Origin: Holacanthus passer
Taxonomy: Eukaryota; Chordata; Actinopteri; Pomacanthidae
Direction of reading: 5' to 3'
DNA: 64,000 bases
Assembly: GCA_025331565.1 (NCBI GenBank)
Contig: JAFREQ010000131.1
Span: 649,001 to 713,000, forward strand
Positions within the stretch are counted from its first letter, which is position 1. Each line of letters begins with the position of its first letter. Positions 47,671 through 60,959 of this stretch are shown one piece after another. The notes below the pieces were generated by a model, which was given only the letters and a program-made list of their open reading frames with translations, searched no databases and was not told the origin of the DNA. The position numbers and the translations under genes were made by a program.

Positions 47671-48449
47671 CTCACACGGACACTTCTCTTTTACATTTTG
47701 ATTTCAGTGCTGCCAGTTGAATAACTGTGGCTACCAGACACTAGCACCAACTGGATAGGCAGTATGGATCCGGTAGAGACGGGTCCAATTCACAAATGCA
47801 TTCTTTCAACAGAGAATTATCTTTAGCCAATCAGATGGCTCCTTCCATTTTAGCTAGTCACATGAGCATAGTATGATAAGTATTTTTGTGCGGGTTGAAA
47901 AATATTCATGTGGAAAGAGTCATTTATATATAAATCCCAAATTACATTTGTGAATCCTTCTGTGTGAATTCATTAATATTGAGACTGATCTGATGCCATA
48001 TGGATGCCGGTGGATTTATCAGAGCTTGTAGCTGAGACAAAATTGAAGAGAATGGTGAGAGTAAAGAGAAAATTTACAGGTGGTAAAACCAAAACAATAG
48101 GTGAAAATGTCCATAGAGGAACTGCAGAATTACTGACAACTCTCAGTGGGTTTGTCAGTATGAGTGACCCCTTTCATTTAACATACAGTCACTGGACCCA
48201 TTGTTTCTAAAAACCTATTGATAAGTGCAGCTTAAACATCCATTATATCATCATTAGCATTATTAGTCTTAAAGAACAGCCTGTTCAACAACTTGTCCAG
48301 CAGAGAAGATCAAGATTTCCAGGAAGTTGGGATCTTCATCAAAACTTAACCTCCATCCACCTTATACATCCTTCATGTGTGGTATTATATATGTAGGTAC
48401 ATTTGAGGCCAATTGAAAGTCAAACCCTCCAAAAAGTTTTATTCTCCTC

Positions 48450-48720
48450 ATCTTGTATCTTTGCAGTCTTGCTAATTGGTTCTTGAATTCATCAGGCTAA
48501 TTAATGATATGCAGATGAGGCTTGATTGGTTTGAGTGTGGCACGAAACTTGCACCATGGAGGGAGATTGGGAGACCCCCTCTTTGCTTATCAAGATATGG
48601 AGATAATTGCAAGTAAAGTCATTTGCATGTGTTAATGAATTTGTCTTATGCTTGTCATGATCACAGACATGCAGTAAATAATTGATTTCCTATCAGCACT
48701 GAGCATATCACACTGCCTTT
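48450..48720. promoter_or_regulatory. Candidate regulatory block downstream of lmo4
   Basis: Unique, with dense words: CTTGCTAATTGGTTCTTG, CAGGCTAATTAATGATATGC, GATGAGGCTTGATTGG, GTCATTTGCATGTGTTAATG (octamer ATTTGCAT) and AAATAATTGATTTCC. Resembles a POU/homeodomain enhancer. No conservation data available. Confidence 0.35.
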
Positions 48721-49789
48721 TTCATGACTGTGTTAAGTTAACAAAATGCAGGCTTCCTGTATTATTCCATATGTTGAGATATGATATGAGACATAAGACA
48801 TGTATGGCTTGGATAGAGGTGAAAATTCTGAAATTGGGAAGCAATTTCATGACTGAGTTGTAATTTTAGGAAAAATAGAATGTTGTATTTTTACAATTAA
48901 AAGTCATAGTTTTAAGACCAAAGTCATAGTATTTATGAAAATTAAGCCTTGATATTAGGAGAAGCTGAAAGACTGTTCTCACCTGTTTACTACGGCAGAG
49001 TATTTAAATAAACCCCTGAAATTATTTTGACTTCATTTTAACACTTTTCTTGTGAAAGTGCAACTTTTGAATAATTTTAATATAATATATAATGTTATGT
49101 ATGTATGTGTGTATGTATATTTTTCTGAATGTTTCCCCCTAGCTGTGGTCCTAATACTCTGCTGCGAGATCATTATGTGTGAAAAATGTTATGGTGACTC
49201 CCCCCGAGTGACAAATTCCCATCTCGCACTCACATGAGTCATTACATTGAAAAACACTGCTTTTAATGTTAAAGAGACACTTTACCATAACTATTGACTG
49301 TGCACATACTGTAATCAGCAGTGAGACAGAGGGCTCACCATGAGGGTGGCCCCCAAGGCTAAACTGGTCAGCACAGCATTGAAGTGAGGGAAACAACTTC
49401 AGTTGCAAATCTCCAAACCAATGCTGTGGCTTCGCTATCAAAGACTTGTAAAGTGACTTGAAGTGACTAGTTTCCACATCAGCACCAAAGCCTCCTCTCA
49501 TGACGGTTTAAAATTGAGCCCAAACCTGACCACTATATTTATCCTTTATTTCATTCATTACTGACTGTTACTGACTGCATAATGAGTTACAACACATAAC
49601 ATGTATGGATGCAGACAATTGGTACAATCAAAGAGAAAAAGACATACCATTTTAATGTTACATTCAAAGACCAAACCTGAACTCAACCAGGCCTGAAGAT
49701 TTACTAAACCAAACATCAGAAACATGATATTTTGTCAGGACCTGTTGGGAGCAGAACCCTGCTCCTCAGCTGCTGATGTGTTTGGATCA

Positions 49790-50051
49790 GTCCACAGGTA
49801 AACAGGTTCATTGGTAACAGGTGATAGTATCATGATTGGGTATGAAAGGTTCATCCTGGAAAGACTCAGTCCTTCACAAGCAAGGATGGAGAGAGGTTCA
49901 ACACTTTGTCAAACACATGATTGGATAAAGGAGATTAATACATGGACTCAGGAACAACTTCAGAAAACCATTGCTGGTAAACACAGTTTGTTAGCAAATG
50001 ATTGCATTCTCTTTTTACACAGCGTCCCAACTTTTTTGAATTGGGGTTGTA
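49790..50051 (+). mobile_element. Second Tc1-like element remnant
   Basis: The right end reads CGTCCCAACTTTTTTGAATT then GGGGTTGTA, the same terminus as the element at 37987-38937. Inside are GAAAGACTCAGTCCTTCACA, AGCAAGGATGGAGAGAGGTT and ATGGACTCAGGAACAACTTC. Related transposase N-terminal words are visible (ERLSPSQARMERGSTLC). The left inverted repeat is not found, so it is 5' truncated. Confidence 0.65.
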
Positions 50052-50197
50052 CATATACAGTATTGTTACATTTTGGTGCACTGTGTCATTATGTAACAGC
50101 AGTTTATATCAGCTTACAAGACAACTATGGTTTATCACAACGTAAATTTGGAAATTTCCCCATTGTGGGACAAATAAAGGAATATATCTTATCTTAA
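50052..50197 (+). mobile_element. LINE-type 3' end abutting the Tc1-like remnant
   Basis: CAACGTAAATTTGGAAATTT, CCCCATTGTGGGACAAATAA and AGGAATATATCTTATCTTA give the same terminus as at 1417-1469. It starts right at the Tc1-like end, so one element probably inserted beside or into the other. Confidence 0.6.
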
Positions 50198-51639
50198 AAT
50201 AGTTCTAATGGGGCACAACTAGGTGATCAGACAGGTGATTAGAAAAGTCCAACACTTTACTTTTGATTGACACTTTTTGGATCTGCCTATTTAGCTTGCA
50301 CTTTAATGTATTTGTACATCAGCTGGTGACTTAACTCTAACCCTAGACCTGCATTTATGAAATCAAAGAAAGTTGTGACTGATGCTCCATCACACCTCCT
50401 CCACACTCCAGATGTTAAAAATCATGGCACATTACAGACGGCTAACAGCATGATGTGAAGTCTTTTCACTAACAATAAACAGTGGTCAGCTGTATACCTT
50501 AAACACCCATTTCCCAAAAATCACACCAACACTTTTCAGATTATTCAGACATACCTCATGGAATTTTCCATTCTCTATTGGCACTGAGGCAGTTTCACAA
50601 AGTCTACAATGCAGTAATAAGCTTCTGAGGGCATCATTACTTTTTCACTTTGTCATAATCTATAGTATTAGTCCACACATACACTATTTTTGAAAACAGA
50701 GTTCTTCCCCCTTCATTCTCAGAAAAGTCAGCAGTATGCCAAACCAAAAGGTGGGGATATCAGGAGCCAGTCAGGAGCCTGAAATAAGCTGGATGCCAGG
50801 TTTTGTTCCAAAGCAGCGACGCTGGCATCAGAGTCTGTGTGGTGGGAGGGTTGGATAATGTAGCAGTGACCACTGCAGCTCATTCTGATGCCTCTGTTCC
50901 TCAATATAACGAAAGAGTAACTGTTCATTTAAGGGTAAACATATAAAAAGCGCTGTTAGCAAGGTTCGAACTACCACTATTTTGGCTGCATCTGCCATTT
51001 CACAAACGTCACCTCATGTTAAAAAAGGAGTAACAGTTGTAAAATATAATGATAGAAGACTACAGGACATTAATGGAGGGGTCCCCCATCCCCATTTCAT
51101 CTGATCCTACACAAGCCTGATCAAAATAGAATTGTTTCACGTTATGAAATTTAAAACTTGTAATAACTGTGGTCTGAGGTTTTGATATCTTAGAGGCTCC
51201 ACTTTGAGACACTCACTCAGTGACCACTTTATTCCTAACACCTGCTCATTAACACTGTTCCACGCTGAATCACGCGCCTGCAACTTAACACTGTGTTCAA
51301 GGCTGCAGACAGACTGAGTTTTAGCAGAGAGTGGTGAGAGTGTAGGTGCCAGATGTGCTTCCTGCATTGGTGAAAACTGCTGTCCTCGTCAGGTTTCTGT
51401 ACATATTGTGTGTACAGAATTTAGAATGGTGTAATGAATACAGCAAACATGCAGTCGGCAGCAGTTCTGTTGGTGAACGCGGCTCGCCGGTGAGAGATGT
51501 CAGATCCGTCTAAGCTCAACTGTGCTTTCAGGGATGACAACGCGTGTCTGTCAGTTGATCAGTTGGTCCTCCACCTTCCTCCAGACGGCAGTGTCTCATG
51601 GATTGCCTCCAAATTTAGTTTGGAGTGAAATATCCCCAG

Positions 51640-51830
51640 ACTTTTCATCTAGTGCCATCATCAAAAACAAACTTTGGTTTATGATCAAATACCTGCAAAA
51701 CTGATGACATACCCATCAGCCTCAGCTGTACTCTGATTACTGTTTTTTTTAGTGCTAATTAGCAAATGTTAGCATGCTAACATCCTACACTCAGGTGGCG
51801 ATCATGGTCAGGGGCATTGGACTGGGGGGG
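51640..51830 (+). repeat. Dispersed teleost repeat
   Basis: AAATACCTGCAAAACTGATG, CCCATCAGCCTCAGCTGTAC and TTAGTGCTAATTAGCAAATG plus TTAGCATGCTAACAT are recognised words of a very common percomorph repeat. A shorter related piece (TAAATACCTGCAAAAGCGAT) is at about 46070. Confidence 0.65.
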
Positions 51831-52329
51831 AAGGGGACTGAGTATTGAACAATTCATTCAGTAATACTTCAAGTTATGTGCAGGATTAATGGCACCATAT
51901 TTGACATTTCAGACAGAGACATCACACACATGATGGGCGACCTGCAAACAATATACTAGATTCATCACAAATACTGTTACATTCATGTAAACTCTATGTT
52001 GTGTCTATTTACATTCTGCACTGTTTCTTCATTGGTCTACTTCATGTTATTACCATCGACTGATGACCTCTAGAAATAAACACCTGGCACATATGACTCA
52101 GCCACCAGAGAATTCCACAAGCCAAGTAGGAATGTTGAATACAAACTGAACCAACTCATGCAATGCATTGCAGGATACAATTCTCCACTTCAATTCAATA
52201 AAAGACATCCATCAGTTACTATGATATGACATGGATATGCTGCGAACTTGAGTGTGTAAAATTGGAGTCTGAAGCAGAGTTTTTTTGCGAGAAGGCGGGG
52301 AAGGGTTAGTAATTTCATCCAATCAGAAT

Positions 52330-52660
52330 ACTTTGAATAATTAAACTGATCAACTTAATTAGCTCAATTAAGTTGATTTGACCACGGAACATTGCCATAT
52401 GGCGCAAGGAAACAAAAGCGGGGGGAACTAATTAAAAGTAAAATAATGAGGATTTTAATTAACTGGTTCCCCAGACGTCAGCAAGCGGGGATGTGGAGTT
52501 GTAATTAAAAAGTCCTGTAGTGCTGGCAACATTCTCTCCCTCTCTGTTTTAATAACGGCAAGGGCTCCATCCATCTAATTAAATCTGTAAATGAATTAGC
52601 AACATTGAGGGTCCCTGCTTGAGTTTTACACCCCACCTCCCACGGCAAACCTTCTAGATA
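52330..52660. promoter_or_regulatory. Candidate regulatory block with a homeodomain palindrome
   Basis: Unique sequence with at least eight TAAT/ATTA cores. It has a 12-bp perfect inverted repeat ATCAACTTAATT (52349-52360) and AATTAAGTTGAT (52366-52377) around AGCTC. Further words are CTAATTAAAAGTAAAATAAT, GATTTTAATTAACTGG, TTGTAATTAAAAAGTCC, CCATCTAATTAAATCTG and GTAAATGAATTAGCAAC. GC-rich islands (GCAAGCGGGGATGTGG) are interspersed. This is the strongest enhancer-like candidate in the window. Confidence 0.4.
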
Positions 52661-53999
52661 GTTCTCATAATTCTGTGATAATAGGAGGCAAAAGAGAAAG
52701 AGGCAGAAGAGGAACAGAGGAGGAGTTGGTTCCGCTTTGACAAAAGCCGAAATCTTGCACTGCTGAATCAAGGATGTGCTGCAAATGTTTCCACCATACT
52801 TCATATCTTTTATTTCATCTGATGGGAAAACAAAAAAGTACAAGTTAAAATGCTTATATAATTCCCTTGTAGCAACAAGTCTACGTAGACAAGCAGCTGC
52901 GATACAAATGGCATCATTCACATACTTGCATATGCACTAGTACCTGGAGGATTCGGGATGTGTGAAAACTTTGATGCACAGTTCTTCAATGACTCTGAAT
53001 CAGTCCGCAGATTTGAAATCAATTTTTTTAAATGATATTAAAAGCCTTATGGTTTCTCCTTGCTATGTTAATGGGACAAAAAAGCAGAACTGTGAAGCAA
53101 TGGCACAGTGCAGTTATCTATAGCAGTCTCACACATTGTAGCCCAGAGGGTATGTGGAAAGAGTAGCTAAAAAAGAAATTATGATTTCATTACAAAATAT
53201 ACATCCACACCCATTATTGAGTCATCAATAGTGTGAAAACTATAGAGAAGAGCAAAGAAGTATAAACAGTTAAAGTAATGAAGAAATAGTTGAAATAGTG
53301 AAATAGATATATAAAGAGCTGAAATAGTTACTTAAAGGTAATGGGTAATGCCCCTTTCTATTTATTGAATTGACTCGATTCTGAATCAGATTGTGACCAA
53401 GAATAGAAATCTACCTGAGTCGTGAGATTCTGAAAGATTCTTGCCCCTAAAGTTTATCCATTTGGAGCTGCATCAAAGCTGAATCATCCCGGGCTGACAC
53501 TAGGGACTCAGACCTACACAGGGTGACACTCAAGGAAGCTACTATTTTGATCATGCTGAGATCTCAGCAGGAAAAGCGGCAGTGGTGAGAGACATGAACA
53601 TTTTTGCAATTGTGAACAGGCTCCATTCTCTTCCAAACTTTCACTGGTGGTTCACTTTCAATATCAAGAGAAGAAGTCTAGCCAGATACAAAAAACAGCC
53701 TGAAATACATGTTGTCAACTGCACTCTGAAGACTAATCTATTTTGGAGTTGTAATGGAGACCTGCCAGCAGCCTGGGACGATGAAGACAAGCTATGCAAT
53801 GACAACCAGAGGACTGTAGTGTGCAGACTACAGCAGCTGTCCTTCCGTGATCCCACCGTCAGCTGCTGCTCATCCCTCTGTCTTCATCAGTCTTCAATAT
53901 GTACTGTATGCTTTTCATTTGGTTCATGACTCCACGTGTCGTCACTCTCTTTCCTTCTCTGAGTGGCGCAGGCGAGGTGCCAAGCCGGTCCTCAGTAGG

Positions 54000-54110
54000 C
54001 CCACCAGGAGTACAGGCTTTCATTAGCACTCTGTAATTAGGAACAGATGCAATTTGCAGCACGGCACTCAGCTCACACAGTGGCTCACACACAAAACCCG
54101 ACACACACGG
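54000..54110. promoter_or_regulatory. Candidate regulatory block
   Basis: TTTCATTAGCACTCTGTAAT, TAGGAACAGATGCAATTTGC and AGCACGGCACTCAGCTC form a short unique segment with two ATTA-type cores. Inference only. Confidence 0.25.
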
Positions 54111-54569
54111 ACCTCCAGCGACACGTGCTGTACTTCAGTCACTGACACAGACCTGGCTCACCTCAAGCTAAATCACAAGCATGCAAAGGGGACGATTCAG
54201 ATTTACAGTCACTTATAATGCTAAAATCATTTTGTTACCCAACTCTGGATGTTTGTTCTAACTCTGGGTGAGAAAGCAAATAAGTGGATTTTACAAAATG
54301 TCAAACTAGTCCTTCAATCATATATATAATATATAATCTTTAAAGTGTCACATTTGCACGAATTACTGAAGTTTTCACATCATTTTCCATAGAACCGAGA
54401 CAGACTGGTGTTTCCCTCAGAAACATTTATAATTAACATTATTTATTTTTCTTTTTTACAGCTGGTCATTCCTGGAGCCTGCACAAACATGTCAGTAACC
54501 CTACACCCCTGTCCTCCCACTGCCCCCACGGCCCGCACTACACTTCCCAGCTCCCCCAAATCTCCTGAT

Positions 54570-54800
54570 AGTCCAGATAGTCCAGATTCAATATCACTAA
54601 TATCCCTAATTGCCTCATTAAATTGACACACAAGCCAGGACCAAGGCTGAGGCAAGGACCCTAATTAGACACCTAAACAATAAGCCAAGGGCGTTTTATG
54701 GAGGGCCACTTTGGGGAATGTTTTAATGAGGACATGGTGCTGAGAATAGCTTTAGAGTCATTTGTTGATGCAGGAGCTGCACCCGGTGGCCAGCACTCGC
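54570..54800. promoter_or_regulatory. Candidate regulatory block
   Basis: CTAATATCCCTAATTGCCTC, GGACCCTAATTAGACACC, CAAGGGCGTTTTATGGAGGG (posterior-Hox/CDX-like TTTTATGG) and GAATGTTTTAATGAGG lie in unique DNA, followed by a CA run at 54813. Inference only. Confidence 0.3.
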
Positions 54801-54812
54801 TAACCTTACTCA

Positions 54813-54834
54813 GACACACACACACACACACACA
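54813..54834. repeat. Short (CA)n run
   Basis: About 11 CA units. Confidence 0.9.
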
Positions 54835-55284
54835 GAGTAAAATAAGAACAAAAATGAAAGTCTAGTGTGCTGGATTGAACAAACTACTTAAGGTCACTGT
54901 AAGATTTCACTGTTTTTTGTATTTAGTGGGAGTAAAATTCTAACACCATGGGGTCATTAAAATCGAAAAGGTTCATCTTGCAACAAGCATGAATGTTTAA
55001 ACGACATACTCCCCTGATTTAATATTACACATTCATAAAGTTAGGGGTCTTGTCAGGAACATCATCAAAAGCTCAGATTTCTTTTGTTGCATTTTCAAGC
55101 AATCTGTTTTGGTTTTACGAGAAAAGAGGCTTGAAGATGATCGCATACAGTCCCAAACTGAGTTAATCACAGTTAACATTTCAATGTTGGGTATGACGAC
55201 TGATGGGACCAAGTTCCAGTCTGGGTCAGCTGGTGTTGACAGTCAGCAGATATAATCATATTGTGTGTGATATATAAAGATTCT

Positions 55285-55462
55285 AATCCGAAGTCTTCAG
55301 ACCTCTAGTCAACCTCAGCATGTTTTTGGACTGTGGGAGGAAGCCGGAGTACCCGGTGAAAACCCACGCTGCACAGGGAGAACATGCAAACTCCACACAG
55401 AAAGATCCCAATCTTCTATCTGTGAGGGGCCAGTGCTAACCACTGCGCCACCGTGCAGCCCA
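55285..55462. repeat. Dispersed teleost repeat
   Basis: ATGTTTTTGGACTGTGGGAG, GAAGCCGGAGTACCCGGTGA, GGGAGAACATGCAAACTCCA and CTAACCACTGCGCCACCGTG are recognised as a very abundant fish interspersed repeat. Confidence 0.8.
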
Positions 55463-57779
55463 ACAATAATAATAATGATATATATAACTGATCAGTAATA
55501 ACAAATCAATGATATATAAAAATACAAGGGAGGGGGTCAACGCTGCATAATAAGCACTTTTACATTTAAATTTAGATATATAATCATACTTCCATACTTT
55601 TTACATACTTTACACTGTATTGTTGCCACTTTTACTTCAGTAAACCATCTAAAAACTTTTTAAAAAGTGAGGGAAAAAAAGATTTGCAAAAATTGGCTGC
55701 AACTCTTCAGTTAATTATAGAAGGTAAACTTAGTTTTACAAAAACATCAGTCATGCAACGTTACTGTGGCTCTTCCTGTCCTGGACAACTGTTCCACTCA
55801 TCTCTGACGTGACTAATGGGGTCAGAGAGCTAAAAAAGAAAACGATAAAGATGATAAGCCTGAAAATGATAAGGTGGTATCTCTGGCAAACAGAGGTCAT
55901 TATTTCTATTCCTTTAACACTGGCCACCTCTGTCATTATCTGCCACGCTGTCAGCAGCCTCTCAGACACAGTCCAGGTTTCAACTCAGGATACTTCAGAG
56001 ACATGTTCAGTGCGACTGCCGCAGAGCTGAGGGCACAAAGAGCCCATTCACAGGAGAAAAACAGGAAACAGCCATACATCATGCTTCCTCATGGAACGTG
56101 TTTTGATCCCACTTCTACAACACGTTCAGGACTTCAGCCTTGACATGAATTACTGGATCTAGTTTTTGTCACACAGCAGATCAAAATCAATCAAATCAAA
56201 ATGTTACACTAAATAATCGATATATTCAATAATCTTATATCATGTAGCATCACAGCTAATTTCTTCTCAATAAAACCCCTTAAATGTTCCTATGCTACAT
56301 TTTTACTATTGCTTAACCTTTAGACTTGGATAGAGTGTGGTAAACCAAAGCCACGTGACGTGACCCGACTCCATGACACAACTAAAAAAACGCAAATCTG
56401 CGTCCAAAGAAGCGTGTTTCATATTTTCCCAGGATAAGGCCACCATCTGTTGACTAAATAAACCTCTTCATTAGGTGTGAGGTAATGCAGTTTAATGTGA
56501 TCTAATGTGATAGTCATCTGTAGGAAATAATGCATCAAAAGCCACTGAAGCATTATGAGGGAAAGCATCTGGGTGAGCAGATGAGTCTGCAGCTCATGAA
56601 GAGCATTCAGTTTCTATCACATTTCCTGTAAGTCTTTGCTGATCCGCAGGGTGTGAAATAATCAAGGCCGCAAAATACTGAGGTGGAACTTTATTTACAC
56701 ATAGGCGTTGTCTTTTTTTAATCTGACAATCCATCTGTCCAATCCATTTGTTTGTGACTTGGTTCGACTTCATGTAGCATGATGCAAGGCTCCAGAACAG
56801 CTACTAAATGGACATTGAGGTGAGATTGTTTCAAAAAAATGAAACTATACATTTACAAATTGTTTTTTAAAATTTACATCATCAGTAGGAACCAATGGAC
56901 TGCCACAGACAAAGTAGGGAAGTCAGTCATAAAATGAAGTAATACATTGTTTTGTTCATATGGTTTGTTGATGCAAAAAATATCAAATAAAATTGAAACT
57001 TCTGAATTGTCTACGTTTGCGGTGAAATAAACATCTCAAAGTCAGATCAACTGTGTCTGAGAAATGATGACATCTGAACTCATAAATATGGAAGCCGAGA
57101 CCAGCCTTGGCTAATTTATCTAGTTATGTCGAGAAAACAAACACAGATTTCTCGAGATAACGAGATGAAAAGAACACGACTTAATAAGATTCATAAGAGT
57201 GGACCATGACATCCACACTTTGCTCTGTGGGGTGGGTTTAAGAGCTTCAAAGCATATGAACTTTTTATGAACTTTTGCCATTTATTGCAAGAATGTTTTC
57301 CCAAGTGATTTGATATGAGGGTATTTACATTATGTCTAATTATTGTCCGGAGTAGGCTTACATGCTGTGGTCAACTTAAAGCAGATGTGTTACTGTCCAG
57401 GAGACCAGAACCAAAAAATTCTCGTTGGCATAGGGGGACTGGAAAAGAAACTACCTACATTGTGGGTGTTCGAATCATATAATCAAACATCTATATAAAT
57501 AAGTAAGACTGACGTACAGCCTAATGTGTTGATCAATAACGGGTTGTCCTCGTCCTCCTACTGTTACTCATGGCATGAATGTCCTATTGTGGCTTTAAAG
57601 GGATCCAATAAAATATATTCTTCTAATCTTATTTTTCTAAAGCACCATGAAAGCTGCAGTACAGTTTGAAGAGAAGTGCACCTTCGTTTCTAAATGTGGC
57701 CGGCTTAACAAGTCAACTGTGTCCACACTGATCACGTTTTACTAGAATGTCCCAACATGCTGCTTTTCCCGCTTAATTG

Positions 57780-57965
57780 ACTCCGAATACCAAGACTTAA
57801 CAAATCTCCCTTTCACCACTGGCATTAAATTTAAAGTGTTTATTATTAGGCTTTAATGGAGCCTGTGTTGGCTCTGTCTGAGGGTTTGTGCAGCTTTCAT
57901 CCTCGAGGCCACTTAAAACAATTAAGCCCATGTCCGTGGGTGGCAGAGCGTTTGCTTTGGACCAC
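57780..57965. promoter_or_regulatory. Candidate regulatory block
   Basis: GGCATTAAATTTAAAGTGTT, TATTATTAGGCTTTAATGGA and ACTTAAAACAATTAAGCCCA are in unique sequence. Inference only. Confidence 0.25.
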
Positions 57966-59537
57966 TTCTAGATCTGGCAGCATTTGTAAGCCTTGTGTCA
58001 GCAACAGTTAGTTGTATTTGCTGTAGTGGCTACAGGAGCAGTAGCCCTAATGTTTTCTGTAGATCTACAAGTCAGAATGAAAGTAGGAAATGTGTAATTA
58101 TAACTGCATATTTATAAAAGTAGTCAGCTCTACATAATTTCAGGCAGCCTAAAGTTATCCTGATAAAGGTCTTCTTCCATCATCACCAAGGCTCCTTCTC
58201 TAATGGTTAACTAAGAGGTAACCTTTGGAGGTTTCGTCAGCTGGTAGCGCTATGGAGCAACGTTTTCCTGTGCAGGTCCCGGTTTGTGTTTGTATTGTGT
58301 ACTGGCACATGGATGCACAATGTATTCTGCTGATCAACAGTTGGTGGCGTAGCAATGCACCAACAACTGTGAGGAAGAAGAAAAGTACTTGCTTGTAAAT
58401 GTGGATGTAAACAATGTAGGATTTAAAGCTTTGTACATGTTTTATGAGGGTATTTGTTAGACTTCAAGGATACACATAATGAATGTAAACACAACTTTTG
58501 CTTGTTTCCAAAAAAACTCCATGGGGCACCTATTTTTTTTTTTTTTGTAAATAGCCAAATCAGTGTTTGAGCATCATCCATGTTTAAGAAATCCTTTCAG
58601 GTATTTCATATTATCTTACTGAACAAAACACTCCAAGGTTCCAATTAAAAAGGACAATGAAAATGAAATGAAACTCATTTTCTTGAAAGCTGTTTTCACA
58701 CTCATCTGCTGAAGAGTCAAAGTTTCTTAAAACTTAGTTTAAAATGTACAAGCAGAATTTTGTGACATGACAACTAGTTTGGAAGCCTATTGTGGTCCAG
58801 TATACAACTGTTCAACAAGAGAAAAGGATCAGATGTATTAAGAGTTTTTAACGAGGTGAAAGCTGATCGTCTATAGATTTTTTGAAAAACCACATCAATA
58901 TTTTTATATGTCCCAAAACTCTTTAAGATATTGAAATGCAATAGTGTGAAACTTATTTGGGGTTTAGTTTTCCACCACAGTAAATGAGTAATCACTGGAG
59001 TTAATCAGCTCTTATATGAAACACTGTCAAGATGTCAAAATATTCCAAATCCACCACCCCAACTCAAAGTGTAGCTTCAGTCTGCTGGGCAGGACACAGC
59101 CAGGACGTTTCTCATCAGAGACAAGTGGACCATCACAGAGGAGTGAATGAGGAATAAAGGACAGAGACAAAATGTGGTAAACCAGACTCACTCAGCCGGC
59201 CCTGACCACAGGTCATCTCTCCTGGTCGTTGAAGCGGTGCCACCTTTCTTGTATTTCTATGGGCAGCCTGAAATCCCTCCACTTCTCATCAAATCAAAAG
59301 ATGGATTATGACAGATCCCAGGTGAAATAGTGTGCCCTTAAAAAAGACAATATTAATCTGTGAACATGTGTTTTTAGTTACAGAAAATAAACAAAGTTAA
59401 TCCACATTAAAACATTTGCACACACATCTAGTCCAGATTCAGGACTCTGTAATTAGAGAGCTGCGATAGCATCCTAATGAAAAAGCTGGCCTGTTGCCAT
59501 GTGGCTAGTTGACTCCTCCAAACAGGTCACTGAGACA

Positions 59538-59539
<2 letters not shown>

Positions 59540-59593
<54 letters not shown>
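59540..59593. repeat. (CA)n microsatellite
   Basis: About 27 uninterrupted CA units. Confidence 0.97.
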
Positions 59594-59594
<1 letters not shown>

Positions 59595-60959
59595 TCACAC
59601 ACATGCACACTGCCACCAAAGAGCATGCTTCATAAACTCACATTTCCCTCAGCCTTTCTTCATATTTGATTCAAAGAAACTCTGCTGGCATGAAAGCCGA
59701 AAGTACCTGCTTCTGCAGGTTGACACCTAGTAACGCTGGCAATGTGAAAAACTAACACATGCCCCTAGATGATCTTTCTCTTTACAGTTAAACTGTACAC
59801 ATGCACACGTTATAAATCCATCACACTAATTTGACATATCTTGTCTAGACTCTGGAAAGTGCATGAACAGCATGTGTGGACTAAGACACAGCTGACCTCA
59901 TATAATAGATTCCAGCAGTTCCCTGATGTGATGCTGCACAGTGATGCACTCACCACTTTAATGACAAATCCTTGCAGTCTGTTTCTGACTCTCTAGCTCA
60001 TAATGTTGCCCAGCCTAAGACAAAATTGTTTGTATTAACTCTGTCTGTTTAATAGTATTTATATTCATGATAATGTATTTTGTCTTATTACAGTGGAATA
60101 AATAATGTTATAAATTACAGCCTGCATACCTTACAGTGAAATAGGAGTGAACAGCAATGCTTTGCTGTAAAGCCTACAGACTGAGACTTGCACTGTTTGG
60201 AGCTTTTACCCACAGTTTCAATGCCTTGTCATGATGGTAGCATGCTCAAATATAATGGCCATTCCCTCATCTGGAATTACTTCGACATGCTTTTCCAAAA
60301 AAAAGAGAGCAGAGAAAATCAACAGTTTCTTTGTGAGTCATGAACAGCTTGCCACACTCCTCTTTATGCTGCATATTGTCCAGTAATATCCACTTTACAC
60401 AGGATTCAAGGAGAGGAGAAGTGCTTGGACACTGTAGTGTCTTTTGGCACCAGCTGCCTTCATGGAGGAGTTGAATGCCATAGTCCCTCTTTTTCGTGAG
60501 GCAGGAACGCAGACTTTTATGTTTTAGCGTGGGAGCCAGGCCTAAGGCCCCACTTAGCTCAATCCCACACCAGACAGAGCCCTGTAGGATCGCAGACAGA
60601 CCTGCTTGAGGTCAATGGAAACAGTGCTCCGTTCTGGGTAAGGAGGACTTTCTCTCTACTGATTGCAAAACCTCCAGAGTCTGTCTACACCAGGGAGAGT
60701 TCCCCTGAGTCCTGTGCCAAGTGCCCAGGCAAACGATGAGACCCGAGGCTTCACTTAACTAACGTGTACCCGTGTGTCATTGCCTCGCCACCAAGGAGGG
60801 TCCAAACCAGCAGCCCTCAGAGTGCCAGTGAAAACTGGCCACCGGAGCAGCAGCAGGATTACCAGTGTCAGAACTAGCACGTGCCCCATTTGCTGCTGCT
60901 GGAAACCCAGTTCCTGGCCCATCTGCTGCTAGTGATTCAGTCCCTGGTCCTAGATATCA

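Noticed and set aside
52505..52921. 138-codon minus-strand frame
   Set aside because: It overlaps the ATTA-rich candidate regulatory block and has no similarity or splice context.
53582..53929. 115-codon plus-strand frame with opposing 71-codon frame
   Set aside because: No recognised protein, no flanking exon candidates. Possibly part of an unknown repeat, but not supportable as a gene.
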